This document shows positions 41,355-48,744 of a stretch of 64,000 bases of DNA, one piece after another. The DNA lies in NCBI GenBank assembly GCA_028280485.1, contig JANQLS010000101.1, forward strand, positions 62,001 to 126,000. The letters run 5' to 3'. This DNA is from Planctomycetota bacterium (GTDB lineage Bacteria; Planctomycetota; UBA8108; JACQVS01). The notes beneath the pieces were generated by a model. That model did no database searches. It was given only the letters and a program-made list of their open reading frames with translations, and was not told the DNA's origin. The position numbers and the translations under genes were made by a program. Numbering within the stretch: position 1 is the stretch's first letter; the number at the start of each line of letters is the position of its first letter.

Positions 41355-41849
41355 CAAATTTCCGGTAATAAGCTCACCTATCCAAACATGAGCCTGATCC
41401 AAACTTCAAACCCTCTTGAAGTTTCTTGTCTTGATTGTACTCAAACTGTTGATTTAACAAGGTTTGTAACTTAAATCACAAGAATTCTCTCAACAGGGGA
41501 TAGAAGTTTATTGTTTTCTTTTGCCTCATTTCAATAGGCAAAAGGGTCTCACAGTCTGCAAACGGTGCAGAAAAATTCAGGCACTTTCGGTTTTGGAGAG
41601 TCTGAAAAACATTAGTTATACATTCCACAGTAAGAAGTCTGTCGGCTGAGTTCAACAACAGTTGAACCCTGCCTTCATTTCTTTGTTCTGGATTGGCACC
41701 GGAAACTGGTCTTGCATTCTTCTCTTAATTATTAGAGCTGAATTTACCTAAATAGCTGGAGCGACTGACCGAATTTACATCTCGTGTCTGTTTCCGTCAG
41801 AGTGTGTCTAGTCGCCACCCGGCCTGTTGTTTAAATGGAGCAAGTAACG
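41355..41849 (+). other. long untranslated leader or small RNA region
   Basis: About 490 bases without a convincing gene. It contains a 28-codon frame from ATG 41388 (with a CLDC motif, no ribosome-binding site) and a 7-bp hairpin with a 4-base loop, GTTCAAC at 41650-41656 with GTTGAAC at 41661-41667. It may be the 5' leader of the HEAT gene or an independent RNA. Confidence 0.4.
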
Positions 41850-44192
41850 ATGCTAAGGAGCACATTGGCGAAGGTTAGCCTGATCGCCGCTTCTCTAGTC
41901 CTGTCGATGTCCTCACCCATCTGCGCTCAGGTGGAAGAGTCTTTGGATGAAGCTTTAAATAGTTTCAGAGCTGGTAACTTCAACCAAGCTCACGCAAAAC
42001 TTGAGGAACTCTTCAAGGGAGACCCCACCAACGACGCGATTCTCGATCTCTTAGATCGAAATAGAATCGGTATCATTTTCAAGATGGTATCAAGCGATGA
42101 TTCTCGTTTAGTCGGAGCCGGTCTTCGACTGCTTGAATTACGTAGAAGTGCTGTCAAAAAGAAGATTTCTGACTCGGATCAAATCCAAGCTAAGATCGCT
42201 TCTTACTTAGAAGCAGATGCCCAAGAGAGATTAGCTCTCAAATCAGAAATCGCAATTCAAATGGGACGTAACGCGGCTGTCGAATTGATCGAACACCTCG
42301 GTGCTGCCAACGTTTCCGTTCGTGCGGATGCTATGTTGCTCGCCAGTGAAATCGGTTTGGACGCTGTACCTGTTTTGATTGCCGTTTCAAAACATCCCAA
42401 CGCTTTGGTGAGAAGCTCGGTTGCCAAACTTCTCGGCTCACGTAACCTGCGTCACCCTTCAGTCGCTGGAACATTAGCTTCTATGGCCGCCAGTGACGCC
42501 GACGCCACGGTAAAAGCTTCAGCTGCGAAATCATTGGGCGTTCTCAATGACACTTACGGTAAAGGTCAAGCCAGCGCACTTGAGTATCACTACAAAAATG
42601 CTCTTCGCTACTACCTCTTGGGTCACACCAACCCTTATGCTAACCCTTACTACGATGCCAGCATCTACGAACTTGAAGGTGAAAGCCTCAATGTAGAAAC
42701 TGTCGCCCATTTCCAACTTTCAGACCGAATGGCTGAACAAGCCCTTAAAGCTGCATTGGCTGAGAATCCTAACGATCTCGAAGCTCGCGCCTTACTCGCT
42801 TGTGTCGACGCTGCTCAATTAGCTGAATACCAAATGGCTCAAGAGACTTTCGGTGAAAGTGATCCCGATCTTAAAGCCCTCTTGGATTCACAATCGAACG
42901 TTATGAACTTCGTTCGACGTCCTCGTTTACTTTCTTCGAGCGCTCAAGTCCTGAACGAAGCCTTGGAAATGGCTTTAGATCATAAAAACAACGTGGTCGC
43001 TCAAGCCTTGATCGAAGTGATGGATCGCACCGGACGTCGTGGCGCTTCTGTTCTTCCTTCATTGAATCGTTCGATCAGTGAAACTCCTTCTCGCGCTGTT
43101 CGCGTTCGAGCTGCTATCGCACTCTCGAAGTGGAGTTCACAAGATCTTTCTGACCGAGTCGGTAGTTTGGTCGTCAGCGTTCTTTCTGAGGCTGTCGTCA
43201 ACAGTGGAATTCGAACTGTTCACAGTATCATCGGTGATCCTCAAACCGAAAACCGCTTCGGCGCTCTCTTCGCTGACTTGAACCTCGATTCATTCGCCAA
43301 CTCAAAAGACGTGGCTCAAGGCCTCGTCCGAGCTGACAAACTTCCCCCAGATCTTTTGGTGATCGACGAAACCGCCTCGAGTGGTTTGAGTTCTCGCCCC
43401 AACAACGCTGCGATCAACTTCTTCGTCAATCAAATCCGTGGAAACGCTCGTACGGCTGATATTCCTATCGTCGTTCTCGTCTCAGCAGCAAATCTTGAAA
43501 AGGCTAAAAACCTTTACGCTGACGCCGATCGTAAAGTCGTCGTTCTTCCTAATGATTCGGATGCCACCGCATTTAGAACCAGTGTCTTAGATCCTCACTT
43601 CAAAGACAAAGACGACGCTAAAGCTCGCGCATTAAATGTTGCTAAGTTGGCAGCTGAAGCTTTGGATGCAATCTCTAAGCAAAGCACGAATCTTCCTTTG
43701 GCAAGCTCTGTCGATAAACTGACTCAAGTTATCGAAAATCGACCCGACGTTGTCCGAATTCCTTGCTTGGGAGCTTTGGGTAACTTGAGAGCACAAGCTT
43801 CTGGTTCGATCGGTGCGATCGCACAAGTCTTCGCAGCCAGCGATAACTCGACCAAGGTTCGAGAAGCAGCCATGTTAGCTGTAGCTAAGATTTTGGATGG
43901 CTCAGGCCAACAAGCTACCGCTGACTTGTTGAAAATTATCACCGACGGTATGGCTTCAAATAACCTCTCTCTGAGAGAAGCCAGTTTTATCGCCTACTCA
44001 GCAGCTGGTGCTCCTTCGCAAGAAGCTATCGCTAAAATCTTCTCAACGACTGCACCTGACGGTGGAGCCATCGAAGAGGAAGCTGGTAGCAACGAAGCTG
44101 AAGAAGACGATACTGACTTAGATGATACTGAAGAAGACGATACCGATGAAGATGACGATGATCTGGGTCTCGACGACCTCGACGACATCTGA
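41850..44192 (+). CDS. exported HEAT-repeat protein with receiver-like domain and acidic tail
   Basis: A 780-residue protein. A signal peptide (MLRSTLAKVSLIAASLVLSM through ICAQ) is followed by a TPR-like pair, HEAT repeats at about 95-230 (AAVELIEHLGAANVSVRADAML, VPVLIAVSKHPNALVRSSVAKLLGS) and again near 365-430 and 630-715. Residues about 468-585 look like a response-regulator receiver fold: LPPDLLVIDE, IPIVVLVSAAN and VVVLPND line up with the phospho-acceptor, T-loop and lysine regions, but the lysine is missing. The C-terminus is an Asp/Glu run. ATG 41850 has GGAG 9 bases upstream, better than ATG 41835. Function unknown; the clean codon choice (CGT, AAC, GCT) hints at high expression. 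Confidence 0.8.
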   Translation: MLRSTLAKVSLIAASLVLSMSSPICAQVEESLDEALNSFRAGNFNQAHAKLEELFKGDPTNDAILDLLDRNRIGIIFKMVSSDDSRLVGAGLRLLELRRSAVKKKISDSDQIQAKIASYLEADAQERLALKSEIAIQMGRNAAVELIEHLGAANVSVRADAMLLASEIGLDAVPVLIAVSKHPNALVRSSVAKLLGSRNLRHPSVAGTLASMAASDADATVKASAAKSLGVLNDTYGKGQASALEYHYKNALRYYLLGHTNPYANPYYDASIYELEGESLNVETVAHFQLSDRMAEQALKAALAENPNDLEARALLACVDAAQLAEYQMAQETFGESDPDLKALLDSQSNVMNFVRRPRLLSSSAQVLNEALEMALDHKNNVVAQALIEVMDRTGRRGASVLPSLNRSISETPSRAVRVRAAIALSKWSSQDLSDRVGSLVVSVLSEAVVNSGIRTVHSIIGDPQTENRFGALFADLNLDSFANSKDVAQGLVRADKLPPDLLVIDETASSGLSSRPNNAAINFFVNQIRGNARTADIPIVVLVSAANLEKAKNLYADADRKVVVLPNDSDATAFRTSVLDPHFKDKDDAKARALNVAKLAAEALDAISKQSTNLPLASSVDKLTQVIENRPDVVRIPCLGALGNLRAQASGSIGAIAQVFAASDNSTKVREAAMLAVAKILDGSGQQATADLLKIITDGMASNNLSLREASFIAYSAAGAPSQEAIAKIFSTTAPDGGAIEEEAGSNEAEEDDTDLDDTEEDDTDEDDDDLGLDDLDDI

Positions 44193-44201
44193 TTCTTTTA
44201 A

Positions 44202-44267
44202 GTTGAAACAAGTCCCTTAGGGCCTGGTTTCAACCGTTCCGGCAAATATAGGATTTGCCTTCACTCG
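44202..44267 (+). repeat. dispersed hairpin repeat, family A, copy 2
   Basis: GTTGAAACAAG/CTGGTTTCAAC stem, then CCG, then GGCAAAT/GGATTTGCC stem and CACTCGG. It starts 10 bases after the HEAT-gene stop. Confidence 0.8.
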
Positions 44268-44300
44268 GTTTAGTAGACTTCAGATTCCGATAACTCGATA

Positions 44301-44348
44301 AAAAGCGCACTGAATTGAACTCTGGTTCACTTCAGTGCGTTTTTATTT
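44301..44348 (+). terminator. rho-independent terminator
   Basis: AAAAGCGCACTGAA...TTGAAC TCTG GTTCA...TTCAGTGCGTTTTTATT: a long stem with a short U-tract and an A-tract at the 5' side. It ends the HEAT-gene transcript 108 bases past the stop. Confidence 0.8.
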
Positions 44349-44445
44349 ATGAGGAGGGGTTCTTTGCCGATAAATGGGATGAAGCTATCTTCAATCCTTA
44401 GGTTCAGTTTCTATATTTTCAACTGCAGCTGAAAGTCGAGAAAGC

Positions 44446-45072
44446 ATGGCGGTTCAACTTTACTGTCCTGAATGTAATAAGCCCTTCTCAATCTCTGCCT
44501 CCCTTCTAGGTGAGGAGATGAAGTGCCCGAACTGTGGGCATTGCTTTCCCTCCCAGAGTCGAGAAGACCTCTTTGAACAAGAAGCTCGTCTGATCGAAGA
44601 AGAAGGTCTCCAGCAAAAAGAACCCGAACCTGAAAAAGAGCCGGTTATCGAACAATCGGGGCGCATCGACTTAGGGCCACCAGAGCCGGCATCGAGTTCC
44701 CGGATTTCCGAGGAACCGCAAAGCCAGACAGTTAACGAAGCACCTGCTTCCTCAACTCATTTCAATCCCGATGCCCCTTCTCGCTATTTGAGATTGCGAG
44801 CGCTTTCAGAGTTATTCCTGGTTTTTGCCTACCTTCAACTCTTGCTGATGGCTATGGGGGGCGCATTGACGATCTATCTCAAATTGACGGGATACATCGA
44901 CAGCCTCGCCGTATTGTTGATGGGGCTTGTGGGGTGGTCGGTGATGGGAGGCTTGTTCTATCTCGCACTGAAACTTGCTGGTGAGTTGACTCATCTCTTT
45001 GCTGATATCGGAGATCAGCAACGAGATCAAGTGAGTTTGCTTTTAGATATTCGCGAGAAGATGAAGAAATAA
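44446..45072 (+). CDS. MJ0042-type zinc-ribbon membrane protein
   Basis: A 208-residue protein. It begins with a small zinc ribbon, CPECNKPFSISASLLGEEMKCPNCGHCF, in which two CxxC knuckles would bind one zinc ion. An acidic linker (about 40-115) and two membrane helices (about 127-145 and 154-178) follow, and a short charged helix ends the protein. Such small zinc-ribbon membrane proteins are common in planctomycetes and deltaproteobacteria, and their function is not established. ATG 44446 has only AGAAAGC upstream. Confidence 0.75.
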   Translation: MAVQLYCPECNKPFSISASLLGEEMKCPNCGHCFPSQSREDLFEQEARLIEEEGLQQKEPEPEKEPVIEQSGRIDLGPPEPASSSRISEEPQSQTVNEAPASSTHFNPDAPSRYLRLRALSELFLVFAYLQLLLMAMGGALTIYLKLTGYIDSLAVLLMGLVGWSVMGGLFYLALKLAGELTHLFADIGDQQRDQVSLLLDIREKMKK

Positions 45073-45102
45073 TTTTTAAGCTGATTCAATCGTAATATGC
45101 CC

Positions 45103-45128
45103 TGTAGCGCCACCCCTTGTGGGTGGCC
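45103..45128. repeat. family B element, left end only
   Basis: TGTAGCGCCACCCCTTG then T for C, GGGTGGCC: 25 of 26 bases equal to 39094-39119. The matching right end was not found nearby, so this is a fragment. Confidence 0.7.
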
Positions 45129-45158
45129 TTTTCGATGGTTTTAATTCATATAATTCCT

Positions 45159-45301
45159 TTAATAAGCCCGGAGCGTAAGCGACGGGACAAAGCTAACGTA
45201 TTTCGTAGGTGGGAATTAAATGCCTGAGTCATCCATTTGAAAGTACCGTCGGAGATTCATCACGATGACGTATCCCGTCGCTTACGCTCCGGGCTTATTA
45301 A
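45159..45301. repeat. family C inverted-repeat element, copy 2
   Basis: Perfect 29-base inverted repeat: arms 45159-45187 and 45273-45301 with an 85-base spacer, within a base of the spacer length of the copy at 39235. The arm holds AAGCCCGGAGCGTAAGCGAC. The right arm aligns to the left arm of copy 1. It too lies between convergent genes, next to a family B end. Confidence 0.85.
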
Positions 45302-45328
45302 TATGTCTTTGCTTGGGTATATGTAATC

Positions 45329-45373
45329 AAAAAAAAGCCTGTATCCATGATCGATCATGAATACAGACTTTTT
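45329..45373. terminator. bidirectional terminator between convergent genes
   Basis: CCTGTATCCATGAT and ATCATGAATACAG form a long stem flanked by A8 and T5. It can end both the zinc-ribbon gene and the Roadblock gene coming from the other side. Confidence 0.75.
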
Positions 45374-45410
45374 AAATTGGAGTTTCTCACGTTGTTAATT
45401 CAACGGAGTC

Positions 45411-45923
45411 TCACTCGCTGAAGAAAGAATCCAATTGGTTTTGAGCTGATTCGTTGAACTCATTACCCAATGGAGCTCCTCCTCCTTCAACCTCACGCTT
45501 GAGAATCTCGTCGAAGATCTTACCGAGCTTCACCGAGGCTTCTTTTGCGTACAGACGAACCATTCCAATGGTCGTACGTTCATCAAAAACCGTAGCCAAA
45601 ATGGTTCGGTCTCCGATGAGAGTGAGTTGGATGTTGTCGCGTTTACCTTGGTGGAAGAGAACACTGAATTCATCTTCACCTAAAAGGCGTGCCATCTCTC
45701 GAGTGGCTGCGTAACTTCCTGCGACCAGGGCCGAGACCGCTTGCATATCGAAATCATCGGTCGAGCCGGCCTTGGTTACCATATGGCCTTCCTTGTCGAT
45801 CAGAATATTCGCCTTAGAGTCGGAGAGGCTAAGGAACTCTTTTAAGACGTCATTGATCTTGTCGATGTCATCTTTGTAGAAGACGAGACGCTTTTCTCTG
45901 ATCTTATCACTATCGGTAACGAT
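45411..45923 (-). CDS. Roadblock/LC7-domain protein, probable AUC start
   Basis: A Roadblock/LC7 protein of 170 residues counted from 45923. The core (INDVLKEFLSLSDSKANILIDKEGHMVTKAGSTDDFDMQAVSALVAGSYAATREMARLLGE, then FSVLFHQGKRDNIQLTLIGDRTILATVFDERTTIGMVRLYAKEA) has the fold found in MglB and dynein light chains, which bind Ras-like GTPases. The frame begins with a TTG at 45971 that has no ribosome-binding site, whereas a near-perfect AAGGAGGT lies 6 bases before an in-frame ATC at 45923-45921, the first codon of the conserved part. AUC initiation is known but rare (AUU in infC). It likely works with the MglA-like GTPase upstream. Confidence 0.8.
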   Translation of the reverse strand: MVTDSDKIREKRLVFYKDDIDKINDVLKEFLSLSDSKANILIDKEGHMVTKAGSTDDFDMQAVSALVAGSYAATREMARLLGEDEFSVLFHQGKRDNIQLTLIGDRTILATVFDERTTIGMVRLYAKEASVKLGKIFDEILKREVEGGGAPLGNEFNESAQNQLDSFFSE

Positions 45924-46044
45924 GGCTGACCTCCTTCCTACTATCCGTCTTCTTTCAGCCAGTATTTCCAAATGGAAATGATGAAGACGGTGAACTTATT
46001 TTAAATATTATTTTTGATCGTGGGTTGAGTGTTGACTCATTCCC

Positions 46045-47016
46045 TTAGACAAAATTCTTCCAAGCTCCGGTGAAGTACACGACAGCTCCGGCCGCAGCCA
46101 AAACTGCGATAACAACGGCAACGATTAAGCCACCTTTTCCTTTTCCGCCGGCGTTGACTTCAACTGGAGGTGGAGGAGGTGCTTGTGTTTTTCTTTTTGC
46201 TTTTTGAGTGACTTTGTTAGTCGGGGTTGGAACTTTGCGTTCTACCGGCTTCACTCCAGGACTCGCTGAGACTTGCTCTTGAACTACTCCCGAAGGCTCT
46301 TTCTGAGCGGGGGGAGCGGCTTGAGATTGAGCTTGTGGTGGAGTCTGAGCTGTGGGAGCATTCCCGGCAGCACCAGCCATCACTGGCTCTTTGACGGACA
46401 CGGCGCTCTTCGATTTGATTCGAGCTGAACCGTGTTGCGCGTTTAAGTGTTCGAGCACCATACTCGAAAGCTTTTTGAGGGTTGGGAAAACCCCTTCGCC
46501 CGTAACAGCGACAGCTTCAAAAGTAGGAGCATTATATTTATTGAGAATCTCATTGAGTTCGTCGACGGTGTGAATGTCATCGAGATCTCGTTTGTTGTAC
46601 TGAATCACTAAGGGGATCGTGTTGATGTCGAGTCCGTATTCTCGGAGGTTCTCCTCTAAGTTTTTGAGTGACTCAATATTCTCATCCATTTTTCCCCGGC
46701 GGGAATCAGCGACAAAGACAACACCATCAGAACCTTGGAGAACCAATTTTCTGGTGGAGTTGTAATAGACCTGACCCGGGACGGTATAGATCTGGAATTT
46801 CGTTTGCATTCCAGCAACCTGACCCAAGTTCAGTGGAAGGAAGTCAAAGAATAAAGTTCGATCTCCTTCCGTAGCGATTGAGGTGAGGTCACCCACATTT
46901 GACTTAGGGGCTTTGTTGTGAACCACCTCGAGGTTTGTCGTCTTTCCACTGAGCCCCGGGCCGTAGTAGACGATCTTACAATTGACCTCTTTCAAGGCAA
47001 AGTTGATCTGAACCAT
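46045..47016 (-). CDS. MglA-like small GTPase with C-terminal membrane anchor
   Basis: A 323-residue protein starting MVQINFALKEVNCKIVYYGPG; GGAG sits 7 bases before that ATG, and seven codons upstream lack support. The Ras-like domain (about 1-190) has the P-loop GPGLSGKTT (19-27), switch II TVPGQVYY with Pro in place of the usual DTAGQ, and G4 YNKRDL, all typical of MglA. MglA sets cell polarity for motility in Myxococcus. Here a 100-residue Pro/Gln/Ala/Lys-rich linker ends in a membrane helix (about 296-318, GGLIVAVVIAVLAAAGAVVYFTGAW). Classical MglA is soluble and about 195 residues, so a membrane-tethered version is unusual. Confidence 0.88.
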   Translation of the reverse strand: MVQINFALKEVNCKIVYYGPGLSGKTTNLEVVHNKAPKSNVGDLTSIATEGDRTLFFDFLPLNLGQVAGMQTKFQIYTVPGQVYYNSTRKLVLQGSDGVVFVADSRRGKMDENIESLKNLEENLREYGLDINTIPLVIQYNKRDLDDIHTVDELNEILNKYNAPTFEAVAVTGEGVFPTLKKLSSMVLEHLNAQHGSARIKSKSAVSVKEPVMAGAAGNAPTAQTPPQAQSQAAPPAQKEPSGVVQEQVSASPGVKPVERKVPTPTNKVTQKAKRKTQAPPPPPVEVNAGGKGKGGLIVAVVIAVLAAAGAVVYFTGAWKNFV

Positions 47017-47266
47017 GCGATCTCTCCACTTTTTCAACTTGCGGGAATCTTTGAAGCAACAACCTCTTTGGTAGAGATACCTCAGTGGAACTGCTTTTGA
47101 GCCCGAAACACATTCTAAAATTTAGCTAACTAGTTAAGTTTATTCTCAACATTTTTTAGACAAGGGTAGAGCTCCTCTTCTGTTTGTTGAAGAGAAAGAT
47201 CTGTTTGAGCTTTTGTTTCACTAACTCGTGAAGTGAATGAGATTAAACTTTTGAAATCTATGTCGC

Positions 47267-47617
47267 TTATGCGACTCGTCGATTTTTCAATCTGAACATT
47301 GCGCTTTGAATCGCGATGATACTCGTGTCTAAGCGCAAGTTTTTATTTGCAACCACAACCAAGAAGGAGTTACCCATGTCATAAAACATGATTTTTCCAT
47401 TATCGGCGGTGAGTACACAGGAGTTTAACTGATCCGGTGCATTTATCTGGGTTAGGGTTCTTTTAACCGCAACCAACATCGAAGAGACGATGGCTGCGAC
47501 TAACTCTTCTTCTAAGTCTTCACCCAGAGCTGATGCCACCATGATCCCATCGGGGGTGATCACCATGCTCCCTTTGATGCCGACCTCTTGATTGAGCTCC
47601 TCGAGTATTGTCTTCAT
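47267..47617 (-). CDS. MglB-like Roadblock/LC7 protein
   Basis: A 116-residue Roadblock protein: LEELNQEVGIKGSMVITPDGIMVASALGEDLEEELVAAIVSSMLVAVKRTLTQI, then SCVLTADNGKIMFYDMGNSFLVVVANKNLRLDTSIIAI. MglB is the GTPase-activating partner of MglA, and this gene is the nearest candidate for the anchored GTPase in the same cluster. A gap of 250 bases separates the two. AAGGAAGG lies 6 bases before the ATG. A hairpin GTCGC/GCGAC (47262-47275) overlaps its end. Confidence 0.85.
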   Translation of the reverse strand: MKTILEELNQEVGIKGSMVITPDGIMVASALGEDLEEELVAAIVSSMLVAVKRTLTQINAPDQLNSCVLTADNGKIMFYDMGNSFLVVVANKNLRLDTSIIAIQSAMFRLKNRRVA

Positions 47618-47628
47618 TGTGGCCTTCC

Positions 47629-48690
47629 TTATGTACTAACCGTCTCAGAGTTGGAGCTAACCTTCTCTTTCCACTCAGTGATTTTTTCTTTTTTGAGGTT
47701 TTTGTCCGCGCAGAACATGTAGCAACCACCTTCATAACCTTGGAAGTGAATTCCCCAGGCGTCTGACTTCAATTCAAATCCCTCAAGTTGCCCAATTCCC
47801 ATTCGTTGAGAAGAGGTTTCCATCGAGTGGAGGAGGTTCATCAAGACCTCTTCACCTTTTTCCCAATTAAATTCTTCTGTAGCCTTAAAATGACTATCTA
47901 CTGTTTGATAAGTACCATCTTGTTCGTCATTCAACAACGCGGCTTGGACCGAAGGAAGGCTGCGAATTTCCGAGAATATTTCTTGTGGGTCTGCAGTTTC
48001 AACCGGAGAGCTATTTGCAGAAGCTTTTGAGACTCGGCGATTAGGGCCCCCTATATAGTCGTAGAGAGACCGGGCTCGTGCATCCTCAGGATAGAGCTCT
48101 ACCAGTCGCTCAGCCGTCTTAAGAGCCTTAGATTTCTTGCCTAACTGTTGTTGGAGCGTCGCCAGATATAACAACGTTTTGTAGTTATCGGGATTGAGTC
48201 GAGTCGCTACTTCTAACTGGTTGAGGCATCGCTCAGAGATTTTCGGATCCTTTTCGATCATGGATCGCTGAAATAAATATTTCGCAATCGCAAATTGTAG
48301 AACCCAACTTTCGTTAAATTGACCTGACCACTTTTTGCACATTTTTTCGCAGTTTTTAAAATCATTCAACGATCGGCGGATCTCGATGATTTTGGCCACT
48401 GATTCGGGGCGTGGAGCAGTCGCTAGCTTTGCCTGCAGTTCTCGACACTCTTCGATAGCGAGCTTTTTCATCGCGAGTTGGCGCATGTCGAGAAGCTCTT
48501 TAGAATTGGTGAAGCGTTGGTAGCCGTTATCTGCGTACATAAAGGCTTGGTTGTAATCTCGCTTCTTCATCAGGAGTTGAGCTACCTTTAGAGTCTCCTG
48601 CTCTCCAGGATTGTTTTGGTAGCTTTCTAAAGCATTCTGAAGCTTCTTTTCTAATCCGCCGCCAAATAGGTTTAAAAAGTTAAGACTCAC
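47629..48690 (-). CDS. TPR protein with C-terminal Roadblock-like domain
   Basis: A 353-residue protein. TPR-like helices (NQAFMYADNGYQRFTNSKELLDM; ESWVLQFAIAKYLFQRSM; NYKTLLYLATLQQQLGKKSKALKTAERLVELYPEDARARSLY) cover about 30-205, and the last about 110 residues (VQAALLNDEQDGTYQTV, LMNLLHSMETSSQRMGIGQLEGFELKSDAWGIHFQGYEGGCYMFCADK) have the strand-helix order of a diverged Roadblock domain. GTG start with GGAG 8 bases upstream. It ends 11 bases before the MglB-like gene, so the two Roadblock proteins probably interact. Assignment of the C-terminal domain is by eye. Confidence 0.7.
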   Translation of the reverse strand: MSLNFLNLFGGGLEKKLQNALESYQNNPGEQETLKVAQLLMKKRDYNQAFMYADNGYQRFTNSKELLDMRQLAMKKLAIEECRELQAKLATAPRPESVAKIIEIRRSLNDFKNCEKMCKKWSGQFNESWVLQFAIAKYLFQRSMIEKDPKISERCLNQLEVATRLNPDNYKTLLYLATLQQQLGKKSKALKTAERLVELYPEDARARSLYDYIGGPNRRVSKASANSSPVETADPQEIFSEIRSLPSVQAALLNDEQDGTYQTVDSHFKATEEFNWEKGEEVLMNLLHSMETSSQRMGIGQLEGFELKSDAWGIHFQGYEGGCYMFCADKNLKKEKITEWKEKVSSNSETVST

Positions 48691-48744
48691 GATCTTTTCT
48701 CCAGATGAGTTCTTATGTGAAAGATTTCAGTAGAGTGTGCTGAA

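Noticed and set aside
41295-41402. 36-residue N-terminal extension of LarC
   Set aside because: The family N-terminus MRHILYLDTFSGISGD begins at 41294; the extension is unlike any LarC.
41695-41720. TTGGCACC...CTTGCA as a sigma-54 promoter before the HEAT gene
   Set aside because: The GG-GC distance is 17 bases instead of 10; a shifted GG gives 11.
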